Below are positions 22,957 to 29,419 of a stretch of DNA of 29,520 bases, in pieces. A program made the translations under genes and the position numbers. Within the stretch, counting starts at the first letter, position 1. The number at the start of each line of letters is the position of its first letter. The stretch is taken from IMG/VR virus record IMGVR_UViG_3300050120_000165, positions 1-29,520 of that record; one strand, written 5' to 3'. The notes under the pieces were generated by a model, which worked only from the letters and a program-made list of their open reading frames with translations, was not told the DNA's origin and searched no databases. This DNA comes from a virus.

Positions 22957-23588
22957 GATGCCTCCAATGGGTATTTCAATCGGCTACCCCAGCCCGGGCG
23001 CGGAGGGTAGTGCTTTCCTGAATGAACGCCGCCGTTGCATCCACGAATCACGACCGATGGATGAACGCCCAACGCGAGAGCCGCTGCGCGTGACGATTCA
23101 TATTCGATTCCATCAATAAGCCAGAACCTCGACACTCGCTTATTGATGGAATTGACTGCCGGGCTTACCCACGTGCAGTTCCCCGGTCCATAGTCTTTAT
23201 CGTTGTGTTCACGCTCAATCCATGCGCCGCTCGGACGAGGGCCCATGTATTCGAGGAAGTCTTCAAACCCTTTCCAAAGCACCCGAATTCCGCGGCCACC
23301 ATAGTTTGCGTAGTGTCGATTTTTCGGGTTGCCGCAACGATCTTTCATGTTGCGGAAGATCCGATATTCAGAAGTGCGCGATGCGCCGTGGGTTAAATTG
23401 GCGGTTCTGTTTTGTTCAGCTCGAAGACACCCACACGACTTCGCTCGGCCGTTTCTCAACGAACCTCGTTGCGGCGTCACGATATTTCCGCAGGCGCATT
23501 TACATTCCGCCTTTGGGTTCTTCCCGGCCGAGATCAGTCCAATGACAGTAAGCCTGCAGAAGACATCGCCAATACGGATCTCAGACAT
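22953..23588 (-). CDS. HNH-like homing-type endonuclease with N-terminal Cys motif
   Basis: The protein has 211 residues. It opens GDVFCRLTVIGLISAGKN, then a Cys cluster (ECKCACGN at 28-35, KSCGCL at 50-55). The core is SEYRIFRNMKDRCGNPKNRH, YANYGGRGIRV, WIEREHNDKDYGPGNCTWVS, a pattern of many free-standing phage endonucleases. A C-terminal HTH-like stretch (YESSRAAALALGVHPSVVIR) may direct DNA binding. The start overlaps the Ref-like gene by eight bases and the stop forms ATGA with the next gene. Confidence 0.85.
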   Translation of the reverse strand: MSEIRIGDVFCRLTVIGLISAGKNPKAECKCACGNIVTPQRGSLRNGRAKSCGCLRAEQNRTANLTHGASRTSEYRIFRNMKDRCGNPKNRHYANYGGRGIRVLWKGFEDFLEYMGPRPSGAWIEREHNDKDYGPGNCTWVSPAVNSINKRVSRFWLIDGIEYESSRAAALALGVHPSVVIRGCNGGVHSGKHYPPRPGWGSRLKYPLEAS

Positions 23589-23997
23589 GCGTCACCTCTG
23601 ATTTCACCTGGTCGAGCAGATCCGCTTCTGTTCCATATTTGCGCTCCCACTCTTTCCTGCCGGCATGAAATGCCACGCCATAACCGCCGATACGATGGTG
23701 TCTGGGGCACAGTGGAATAGTTTCGAGGTTTCCCGCACGTTGACCTCCGCCGGCCAGGAAGCGAACGTGATGAACCTCAGCAGGGCTTTCACCTAACTGA
23801 AGGTTCCGACACACGATGCAATACAAGCCAGCGACGACGCCCATATGTTCACGTTCAGCTTTGGTCGCGGGCTTCCGCGCCTTCTTCTTAATGGCGGAAC
23901 GACGCAGGGATGTAGCTCGGTCAGCCGTGTTATCGAAAGGTGAGGACTTACGGGAGAATCCCGAGCGTTTCATCGGTGTTTTGCGCGTAAGCGTCAT
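23581..23997 (-). CDS. HNH nuclease of the Ref (RecA-dependent nuclease) type
   Basis: The start is ATG 23997 (MTLTRKTPMKRSGFSRKSSP), overlapping the previous stop as ATGA; 138 residues. A basic disordered N-terminus precedes the nuclease domain: YCIVCRN, AEVHHVRF, LETIPLCPRHHRIGGYGVAF, then HAGRKEWERKYGTE. This matches the phage P1 Ref family, which cuts DNA at RecA-made displacement loops. Its place in a nin-like block suggests a recombination role rather than homing. Confidence 0.78.
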   Translation of the reverse strand: MTLTRKTPMKRSGFSRKSSPFDNTADRATSLRRSAIKKKARKPATKAEREHMGVVAGLYCIVCRNLQLGESPAEVHHVRFLAGGGQRAGNLETIPLCPRHHRIGGYGVAFHAGRKEWERKYGTEADLLDQVKSEVTHV

Positions 23998-24125
23998 TTC
24001 GCCGCCCACCAGAAGACGACGGCTACCACGACATATCCGATGCTCACGCGTATGGCGAAGTCAGCTCTCAAATGCGGGGCTGCGACAATCATCGCGAGCA
24101 GGATGAAAAGTTGAGGCGACTTCAT
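23994..24125 (-). CDS. 43-residue membrane protein
   Basis: ATG 24125 overlaps the previous stop as ATGA, and the TGA at 23996-23994 overlaps the next start as ATGA, so it fills the operon exactly. The protein MKSPQLFILLAMIVAAPHLR is hydrophobic from residue 5 to 17. A second hydrophobic segment follows at about 24-42 (VSIGYVVVAVVFWW), ending AAK. Two short membrane helices are likely. No family is recognised; the size and form are like phage small membrane proteins or an atypical holin-like peptide. Confidence 0.72.
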   Translation of the reverse strand: MKSPQLFILLAMIVAAPHLRADFAIRVSIGYVVVAVVFWWAAK

Positions 24126-24457
24126 CCGACCTCCTGTTCAATGACAAGGCGGTCGACGCCTTTGGGGAATGGTGGGATCTCGACGCGGCGGTTCAGCGCA
24201 GTCGACACGCTCAGTTGCACCTCGCCAGACATCAGGCGAGACCACTTCTCCGGAGGTGTGACCCAAGGCGGTAAGCGTACGAACGCGATGTATGAGATTT
24301 GGCTCGACTCCGCCCACCGGCGCCGCGAGTACCATTGGCGGCGCGGTGGTGACACGATGCGCACGAGCTCGATCACGTCGCACTCTATAAGGCAGGGAGT
24401 CCGCAGCCATTGAGGGATGCCGAAGACCACGAACTCTTTCGGTACGGAGAAAGTCAT
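24122..24457 (-). CDS. hypothetical protein
   Basis: The start is chosen at ATG 24457 (MTFSVPKEFVVFGIPQWLRT) for the ATGA overlap with the previous stop; an ATG two codons earlier is possible. The 111-residue protein is basic with many Arg and Trp (PPRRQWYSRRRWAESSQ) and strands at IELVRIVS and ISYIAFVRLP. It is not recognised. It lies between a winged-helix gene and the small membrane protein. Confidence 0.6.
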   Translation of the reverse strand: MTFSVPKEFVVFGIPQWLRTPCLIECDVIELVRIVSPPRRQWYSRRRWAESSQISYIAFVRLPPWVTPPEKWSRLMSGEVQLSVSTALNRRVEIPPFPKGVDRLVIEQEVG

Positions 24458-25089
24458 GCGCATAGCGAAGCATCCGTTTGCCCACGGGCGCGTCTCGAAG
24501 GCCGGCGCTCTGCCGGACCGAATAGCGCAGCTGCAGCTGGGTCGCGCTTCACCAGCGTTCCAGTGCGTAAGCTTTGCATCAACCTCTTACGGGCGAGAAT
24601 GGCCTCATGCGCGGCCGGATCCTCTTTACGCATTCGCTCGATGCGCTTGCGTTCGAGAACCTTATGGGGGATCGGCCTTGGTCGTGGGGCATCCTCACCG
24701 GCCCCAAGCGCCCACATGCGCGACGGCTTGCCATGCGGTGAAAAACGCTCCCATCGCGTTATGTGAATCTTGCCGGCCGCATATAGCGCATTTACTCGAA
24801 AGCGCGCTGGCCGCTCACAGATCCCCAGCTTCACGGCGAGCTCGGCTATATCCATCGGGCGCAGTTCGAGCAGCTTTAAGATCAACACTTCGTTCGGGCC
24901 GCCGCGATTTGCCGGCCCCGCCGATTTCGCGGGCAGGCCCATCGCGTGTGCTTTTCCGAGGATCGAATCAATCGAGCGGCCGTTGAACAAATGAAGGTTC
25001 TTTTTCAGACCTTCGGGGCGTGACCAGACATCGACCAGGTCGATTTTTTCCTGCTCGCTCCACGAGGTCCATGCCTGACGCTCTGCCAC
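24454..25089 (-). CDS. winged-helix DNA-binding protein with SANT/Myb-like N-terminus
   Basis: The protein has 211 residues with a GTG start and a GGAGG site. Residues about 5-52 (WTSWSEQEKIDLVDVWSRPE, SIDSILGKAHAMGL) resemble a Myb/SANT-like helical module. Residues about 65-128 look like a winged helix (NEVLILKLLELRPMDIAELA, then RPARFRVNALYAAGKIHITR). The C-terminal 80 residues are strongly basic. A regulatory or DNA-metabolism role in the early operon is likely, but the target is unknown. Confidence 0.68.
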   Translation of the reverse strand: MAERQAWTSWSEQEKIDLVDVWSRPEGLKKNLHLFNGRSIDSILGKAHAMGLPAKSAGPANRGGPNEVLILKLLELRPMDIAELAVKLGICERPARFRVNALYAAGKIHITRWERFSPHGKPSRMWALGAGEDAPRPRPIPHKVLERKRIERMRKEDPAAHEAILARKRLMQSLRTGTLVKRDPAAAALFGPAERRPSRRARGQTDASLCA

Positions 25090-25101
25090 GCTTGCCTCCG
25101 T

Positions 25102-25425
25102 TCAGTACGTTGTCGGTTGTGCGACGGCGCGCGTGAGCGCCATGAAGCCCTGCTGCAGATGATCGTCCACGAGACATACCCACCGGAACGGGCCGTCATC
25201 GTGTCCACCGTAGATCGCGCCTGCCACAAACTCGACTGGCTCGGAAACCTCACCAGGCGCGAGCGTCAGCGCTGGCAACGCTCCGATGGTCGGGACTACG
25301 GTTTCGCGGACTGCGAGCACAAGCGAGCGGGTTTCCTCGGCATGCGCCTTGATACGGTTCATGAGATCGATCTCGGCTTGCGACAAGTCGCGGTAGCCCT
25401 TGATCTGTTTGTGCTGGTTGTCCAT
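25102..25425 (-). CDS. Tad1/Acb2-type cyclic nucleotide sponge (anti-CBASS / anti-Thoeris)
   Basis: The start is ATG 25425 (MDNQHKQIKGYRDLSQAEID), with GGAGA upstream; a longer frame to 25620 overlaps the DUF1064 gene. The 107-residue product opens with the Acb2 signature, including Y11 and K26, residues I recall as ligand-binding in Acb2. It ends with the matching helix (DDHLQQGFMALTRAVAQPTT). A stretch of about 40 residues with strands (EPVEFVAGAIYGGHDDGPFR) splits the two helices, as in Tad1, making it longer than typical Acb2 as I recall it. These proteins sequester CBASS or Thoeris signal molecules and so protect the phage from abortive defence. Ligand choice cannot be read here. Confidence 0.82.
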   Translation of the reverse strand: MDNQHKQIKGYRDLSQAEIDLMNRIKAHAEETRSLVLAVRETVVPTIGALPALTLAPGEVSEPVEFVAGAIYGGHDDGPFRWVCLVDDHLQQGFMALTRAVAQPTTY

Positions 25426-25453
25426 GTCTCTTTTCTCCGAGTGAAATAAGGGT

Positions 25454-26023
25454 TCACCAACTGCGGCTGGTGAGGTCTTCAAAGCTCCAGCCGTGGCGGC
25501 CGGCACGCTTGATTGCGATGAAACGATAGGGATGCTGTGAAGCCGCGACCTTGATCTTGGTGCGCGCTTTGTCGGTCCAATGACCCTTGACCTCGTGGTA
25601 CTCAGTGCTTCCGTCAGCAACGATCACCGTGAAGTCGGGGGTATAGAACGTGTTGTCGGCGAGCCGCAGCTTGTGGGCTTCGAACCGATAGAAGAGAACC
25701 TCGCCGATGTGGCGCCGCGCGAATAGGAGCTGCTCGTACGCTGCTTCCGTTTTGTTCATGCGGCCGGTACCGAGCCTTCCGAGCGCCTGGTTGCGCTGGA
25801 GGGGCGTCAGATCCTTCGAAATTTCGATATTTCGAAAACTCGAAATGCACGTCTTTACATCACGCGGTATGACGACCATTCGTGAAATTGCCGCGTCGAG
25901 CGGCACGTGCTCGTCCGATGCTAAACGCGCCGCCGCATCGGCGATCTGCGAATGGATGCGCGCGGTACCGACGCGGCCACCAGCGATCGCGCTTTCTGGA
26001 AAGCGGACGGTGCCCTTGCTCAT
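25454..26023 (-). CDS. DUF1064 PD-(D/E)XK nuclease-like protein
   Basis: The protein has 189 residues. The C-terminal half is the DUF1064 pattern: GRMNKTEAAYEQLL, GEVLFYRFEAHKLRLAD, FYTPDFTVI, TEYHEVKGHWTDKARTKIKV. It carries the nuclease-fold triad E93, D130 and E144-V-K146. The N-terminal 85 residues (SDEHVPLDAAISRMVVIPRD, LTPLQRNQALGRLG) are extra. Members occur in phage recombination/nin regions and probably cut branched DNA or assist replication. ATGA overlap with the previous gene. Confidence 0.8.
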   Translation of the reverse strand: MSKGTVRFPESAIAGGRVGTARIHSQIADAAARLASDEHVPLDAAISRMVVIPRDVKTCISSFRNIEISKDLTPLQRNQALGRLGTGRMNKTEAAYEQLLFARRHIGEVLFYRFEAHKLRLADNTFYTPDFTVIVADGSTEYHEVKGHWTDKARTKIKVAASQHPYRFIAIKRAGRHGWSFEDLTSRSW

Positions 26024-26343
26024 GGGTTGTCTTGCGCTCCGAGCGCTTCGTCAATCAACTCACGGAAACGGAGATCGAACTGATGTGCAAGAACGGTTTG
26101 CCTGTAAGACAGATACTCTCGGTCAGGCAGCAGCATTTCAAATGGCAGGTAATACGCCTTGGCGATCTGCGAGAGCATCTCCCGTTGGAATTCGGCGAAG
26201 GGGCCATCGCCCTCCCACGACTGCAACCGAATCTCAGTGTCGAGCCAGAAAAACTGATCGACGGGCTGCAGCTGTGAAAGGATCAGTGCGGGCACGAGCA
26301 CGATCGGCGCGCAGATCGCGGCGAGGAGTAGGATCTCGCTCAT
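26020..26343 (-). CDS. hypothetical protein with N-terminal membrane anchor
   Basis: The 107-residue protein has a hydrophobic helix at residues about 4-24 (ILLLAAICAPIVLVPALIL) that should anchor it in the inner membrane. The soluble remainder contains DQFFWLDTEIRLQSWEGDGP and LSQIAKAYYLPFEML, then YLSYRQTVLAHQFDLRFREL. Part of this faintly recalls portal C-terminal motifs. No assignment is made. ATGA overlaps on both sides. Confidence 0.6.
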   Translation of the reverse strand: MSEILLLAAICAPIVLVPALILSQLQPVDQFFWLDTEIRLQSWEGDGPFAEFQREMLSQIAKAYYLPFEMLLPDREYLSYRQTVLAHQFDLRFRELIDEALGAQDNP

Positions 26344-26552
26344 TTGAAGTCCGCCAGATATTCAATCGGCCACACGCGCGCGCGGCGAACCACCTGTACG
26401 GCTTTCAACACTTCATGCTCTGACAGCAGGTCCGTAAGCGACCGCGACTTACCGGGGGTGCTGGCCATCGTCCAGCTGAGCACGGGGAGCTCGAAGCGAT
26501 CCTTGCCGGAGCCGATGGAAATCGTGCAATCAATCGTGTTGAATGAGTTCAC
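26340..26552 (-). CDS. small hypothetical protein
   Basis: The start is GTG 26552, overlapping the previous stop as GTGA; 70 residues. A beta-like N-terminus (TIDCTISIGSGKDRFELPVL) is followed by a helix (SLTDLLSEHEVLKAVQVVRR) and a short tail. Not recognised. The tight overlaps support that it is translated. Confidence 0.6.
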   Translation of the reverse strand: MNSFNTIDCTISIGSGKDRFELPVLSWTMASTPGKSRSLTDLLSEHEVLKAVQVVRRARVWPIEYLADFK

Positions 26553-26758
26553 GAGCGAACCTCGCCACGCGCCGCCATCAAGCTAGTCAGATCCGCATCG
26601 AGTCGTTCGAGGTGCTGCAGCTCGTCCCTGTACGCGTTCACGACTTTGTTATGCGCCGCGATCTGATTGGCGAGATCGAGCTGACGTTGCTCCGATTGGC
26701 GCAGCAGCCGGCGGACGTTTTCAAGGGTTTCATCCCACGCGACGAGATTGACTGCCAT
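26549..26758 (-). CDS. small coiled-coil protein
   Basis: This is a 69-residue protein with a strong GAGGAG ribosome site six bases before ATG. Nearly the whole length is predicted helix with heptad-like spacing (ETLENVRRLLRQSEQRQLDL, NKVVNAYRDELQHLERLDAD). No family is recognised; it may oligomerise or bind another phage protein. Confidence 0.62.
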   Translation of the reverse strand: MAVNLVAWDETLENVRRLLRQSEQRQLDLANQIAAHNKVVNAYRDELQHLERLDADLTSLMAARGEVRS

Positions 26759-26768
26759 GCTGTTCTCC

Positions 26769-27254
26769 TCAGAACGGTGGTTCGCCGACAGTGCCGCCGA
26801 GGTATTGCGTGCGGATCATGCTGTCGACATGAAATGCGTCCAGGGCCTCGAGCACGACAAACACCTTGCCTGGATGGGCAATGGCGAGGCGCTCGGCTTC
26901 GGCTCGGGCCGATTCGATCGACGTATGGGCGTAGGACGGCGGCTTTTGTCCGGTCGGCGACCAGACGAGCCAAAAGGCTGATTCGGTTTGTTTTGGCATG
27001 GGGGGAGGAAAAGGGCGTGGGCGGGGATAACCGAGCGCTTCCCACGCGCTTGCGTAGGACGCGTTCGCGAATTGGGCGGCAAGCTGTTCGTAGGGACCGA
27101 TCGCGCCAATGGGCCAGCTCAAGTCACGGGCAGAAAACGCGGCTAATTCGCGCTTCCGTTGCTCACGGATGGCTGCAATGTCGGCGGCCACCCAACCTTC
27201 GGGTTCGAAGTACGTGGCCATGGACTGCAAACCGTTGTCGGGAGGCGTGCTCAT
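26769..27254 (-). CDS. hypothetical phage protein
   Basis: The protein has 161 residues, ATGA-coupled to the replication gene. The N-terminal helical part (WVAADIAAIREQRKRELAAF) leads to a Pro-rich linker (YPRPRPFPPPMP). The C-terminal 70 residues form a strand-helix unit (TESAFWLVWSPTGQKPPSYA, ESARAEAERLAIAHPGKVFV) that I recognise as a recurrent small phage domain without known function. Confidence 0.65.
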   Translation of the reverse strand: MSTPPDNGLQSMATYFEPEGWVAADIAAIREQRKRELAAFSARDLSWPIGAIGPYEQLAAQFANASYASAWEALGYPRPRPFPPPMPKQTESAFWLVWSPTGQKPPSYAHTSIESARAEAERLAIAHPGKVFVVLEALDAFHVDSMIRTQYLGGTVGEPPF

Positions 27255-28360
27255 GATGCGTAGTCGTCCACGGGCATCAGCGCGTCGCCGAACGTCTTGC
27301 GAGCAAGTTGATAGAGATCAACCTGGTTGAAGCGCTGCGCGTCCGAGAGCACGAACTCGATAGCCCGCGGTTCGCGCGATGCCTTGACGACCAGCACGCG
27401 GTAGTAGCGCCAGTCTTCGTCGGGTTTGCGCGGGCGTTGCGACAACTCGGCGCCGCGGGCATCGACACCCTCAGGGCTGCGATACCACTCGCCGGGTTCT
27501 GTTGCGGCGCATGTGGCGGGTGACGGTGCCAGCGCCTCGTCGATGAACGTCGTGACGAAACCGACATAGGTCGGGCGGTCGTCGCTGTCGCGCTTGCGGG
27601 CAGCAACGGCGGCCGCGTGGGCCACGCGCAGCTGATCGACCGTCACGCCCTTGCCGACCCATGCCAGGACGTAGACGCGATCGCGAGTTCGATCGATCGT
27701 CAGTTCCTTGCCTCGCTTTCGCTCCAGGTCGATCAGCAGGTCCCGGAGCTCGCCCTCGGTGTTCGGGGTTTCGTTTTTCAAATCGGCAGCAGCGGCAGCA
27801 GACTTATCCACAGCGTCGCTCGCGCGCGTTGCTGCTGTAGTCTCTGCTGTAATCTCTGTACCGTTAACGACATGGTCAAACCCTTCCCCGCGGGCGTGGT
27901 TTTCCCCATCTGGCGGCGTGGGAATTTCCAATTTCGCGACATGGACTTTTCCCATCTCCCGAGATGGACTTTTCCCATTTCGGGAGATGGACTTTTCCAA
28001 GGTGCTATCGGGTGATTTCTTAACCTTGCGATCAGGCGGTGGAGACGAGAGAAGGCGTTCGAGCTCATCCTCGTCAACGCGGAAATACGTCCTGTGCTCA
28101 ATGCGTTTCTGCGTCTCGATCAGAACGCCGGCGGCGCGCAGTTTCGTGCGGGCAGCGCGCTGTTCCTCGTAGGACAGGCCAGTTTCCGTTTCTAGCTCAT
28201 CGACCGTCTTATGGACGCCCAGCTCGCTTGTGGCCTTGTCCTGCCAGTAGAAGATCTGACAGAAGAACACTGCAGCATTCACGCCGCCCAGGTAGCGCGC
28301 CAAGAATGGGTAGTAGGCGATCGGACGCCCGAGCTCGCGCAGAACGTCGGCGACCCTCAT
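27251..28360 (-). CDS. replication initiator (lambda O-like) with internal origin
   Basis: The protein has 369 residues. A winged-helix N-terminus (residues about 10-105: YYPFLARYLGGVNAAVFFCQ, HKTVDELETETGLSYEEQRA, KLRAAGVLIETQ, YFRVDEDELERLL) is typical of phage replication initiators. A low-complexity linker (about 110-195) is encoded by the DNA repeats at 27896-28009. A helical C-terminal domain (DLLIDLERKRGKELTIDRTR, VDQLRVAHAAAVAAR) may contact a helicase loader or helicase. No separate helicase or loader gene is seen in the window. Confidence 0.78.
   Translation of the reverse strand: MRVADVLRELGRPIAYYPFLARYLGGVNAAVFFCQIFYWQDKATSELGVHKTVDELETETGLSYEEQRAARTKLRAAGVLIETQKRIEHRTYFRVDEDELERLLSSPPPDRKVKKSPDSTLEKSISRNGKSPSREMGKVHVAKLEIPTPPDGENHARGEGFDHVVNGTEITAETTAATRASDAVDKSAAAAADLKNETPNTEGELRDLLIDLERKRGKELTIDRTRDRVYVLAWVGKGVTVDQLRVAHAAAVAARKRDSDDRPTYVGFVTTFIDEALAPSPATCAATEPGEWYRSPEGVDARGAELSQRPRKPDEDWRYYRVLVVKASREPRAIEFVLSDAQRFNQVDLYQLARKTFGDALMPVDDYAS
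27804..27812 (+). promoter_or_regulatory. perfect DnaA box TTATCCACA
   Basis: The nonamer is identical to the strongest E. coli DnaA box (R1 type). It lies inside the replication gene, 84 bases from the iteron array. One such 9-mer could arise by chance in a window of this size, so its weight comes from the location. Confidence 0.6.
27896..28009 (+). repeat. iteron array, candidate replication origin
   Basis: Five units repeat with a 22-23 base period from 27896, 27918, 27941, 27964 and 27987. The strongest (27941 and 27964) match at 20 of 23 bases and start ATGGACTTTTCCCAT; the fifth shares the first 12. Unit junctions form palindromes such as CCATCTCCCGAGATGG (27952-27967) and CCATTTCGGGAGATGG (27975-27990). 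The 23-base period is not a multiple of three, so the repeats are kept as DNA, not as a peptide. Lambda ori has iterons at the same place, inside gene O. Confidence 0.75.
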
Positions 28361-28935
28361 ACGCCACCTTCGCGGATAGCCTTAGGAATACGCCTCTCAG
28401 CGTGCAGGCGCTGATCCCAATAGCGGAAATAGAACGACGTCATCCACTTGTCGATGACGGCCTGTGGGACCTTCTCGCGGCCGAGGACGTGCGGCGCACG
28501 CGCAACCTGAATCCGGAAACCGTCAGAGAGCACACGCTCACGATCGTCGTGCAGAAACGTCAGATTGGATTCGACGTGCCACACGCCGGCCTCCGGCGGA
28601 ACGAAGTCGGGAATGCCCAGCGACACCGGTACGACGTAGATGAACCGCGTCACCCATGCCGGAAACCCCCGCGTGGACCATTTCGGCTTGGCCAGGTCGG
28701 CTTTCCAGTCAGCGCGCGAAACCTTCACCTCAAGCTCAGTGCCGTACCCGGCCTTGGTGATCGACATGAAGTCCGCTCGGTATGAGCCGCGGTGGCTGCC
28801 GTAGCCGCTCCAGATCTCCGCCTCGGGAATCAGCATGTTCGCGCGGTGATCGACGTGGCGGCGCACAGCCGCTTCGACGAGGCCGGCGTTCATGGGAACG
28901 GTCGCTTGTTTCTTTTCTGCCATGCGCTTACTCAT
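28357..28935 (-). CDS. MmcB-like PD-(D/E)XK DNA repair/nuclease-fold protein
   Basis: The start is set at ATG 28935 (MSKRMAEKKQATVPMNAGLV), overlapping the preceding stop by eight bases; ATG 28923 is also possible. The 192-residue protein has SYRADFMSIT and ELEVKVSRADWKADLAKPKW, giving the D55, E69-V-K71 arrangement of PD-(D/E)XK enzymes. It continues with FIYVVPVSLG and a C-terminal RIQVARAPHVLGREK. This is the pattern of the MmcB family of DNA repair proteins. Activity on phage or host DNA is unknown. Confidence 0.72.
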   Translation of the reverse strand: MSKRMAEKKQATVPMNAGLVEAAVRRHVDHRANMLIPEAEIWSGYGSHRGSYRADFMSITKAGYGTELEVKVSRADWKADLAKPKWSTRGFPAWVTRFIYVVPVSLGIPDFVPPEAGVWHVESNLTFLHDDRERVLSDGFRIQVARAPHVLGREKVPQAVIDKWMTSFYFRYWDQRLHAERRIPKAIREGGV

Positions 28936-29212
28936 TTGGCTCTGCCGTCGCAAGCAGTCTGTCCAGGCGGTACATGTGCGCGCCGCCCTCAAGAGCGCCT
29001 GGAACCAGAGAGATGTGGCGCTTGGCGATCAGCGTCTTGAGCTGGGCGCGCACGCAGCTGTCGGACAAACCGCACATGAACGCCAGGCGCGCAACCGTGA
29101 CCGAGCACTTGCCCGTGCTCTGAATGCTCATATGGGCGAGCGCGAGCAATACGATCTTCTGGTTGCCCTTCAGCTCGATATCCCACGCTCGATTCGAAAG
29201 ATGGTGTGACAT
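28928..29212 (-). CDS. winged-helix DNA-binding protein
   Basis: The protein has 94 residues. Helices LKGNQKIVLLALAHMSI, KCSVTVARLAFMCGLSDSCV and RAQLKTLIAKRHISLV, followed by a short wing, form a typical winged helix (HTH_36-like) found in phage replication proteins and regulators. It lies just ahead of the replication block and overlaps the next gene. It may be a repressor of its operon or an initiator accessory; the sequence alone does not decide. Confidence 0.75.
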   Translation of the reverse strand: MSHHLSNRAWDIELKGNQKIVLLALAHMSIQSTGKCSVTVARLAFMCGLSDSCVRAQLKTLIAKRHISLVPGALEGGAHMYRLDRLLATAEPNE

Positions 29213-29230
29213 GTGTCCCGCCCGGGCGTA

Positions 29231-29419
29231 TCAGTGAAGCAAATTCTGTGATTCCCACAACCGGGCAACGCCCAGGATCGTGAGCGCTTCGTGCAATCGC
29301 GGATCGGCATGCATCATGTTGATGAACAGGGCCTTTACCGCTTCCTCGTTGTCTCCTGCCAGGGCGCGTGCACGATCCAGCGCCTCTTTCGCAATCGTCT
29401 TAGCGTCGCTTTCTTTCAC
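29231..29419 (-). CDS. small helical hypothetical protein
   Basis: GTG 29419 overlaps the upstream stop as GTGA with GGAG nine bases before it; 62 residues. The protein is nearly all helix (VKESDAKTIAKEALDRARAL, NEEAVKALFINMM, LHEALTILGVARLWE). No family recognised. Confidence 0.6.
   Translation of the reverse strand: MKESDAKTIAKEALDRARALAGDNEEAVKALFINMMHADPRLHEALTILGVARLWESQNLLH

Noticed and set aside
26020-26343. Portal-like motif IAKAYYLPFEML followed by YLSYRQTV
   Set aside because: It resembles the portal C-terminal pattern only over a short stretch, the protein has a membrane anchor, and a complete portal gene exists at 12669-14303.
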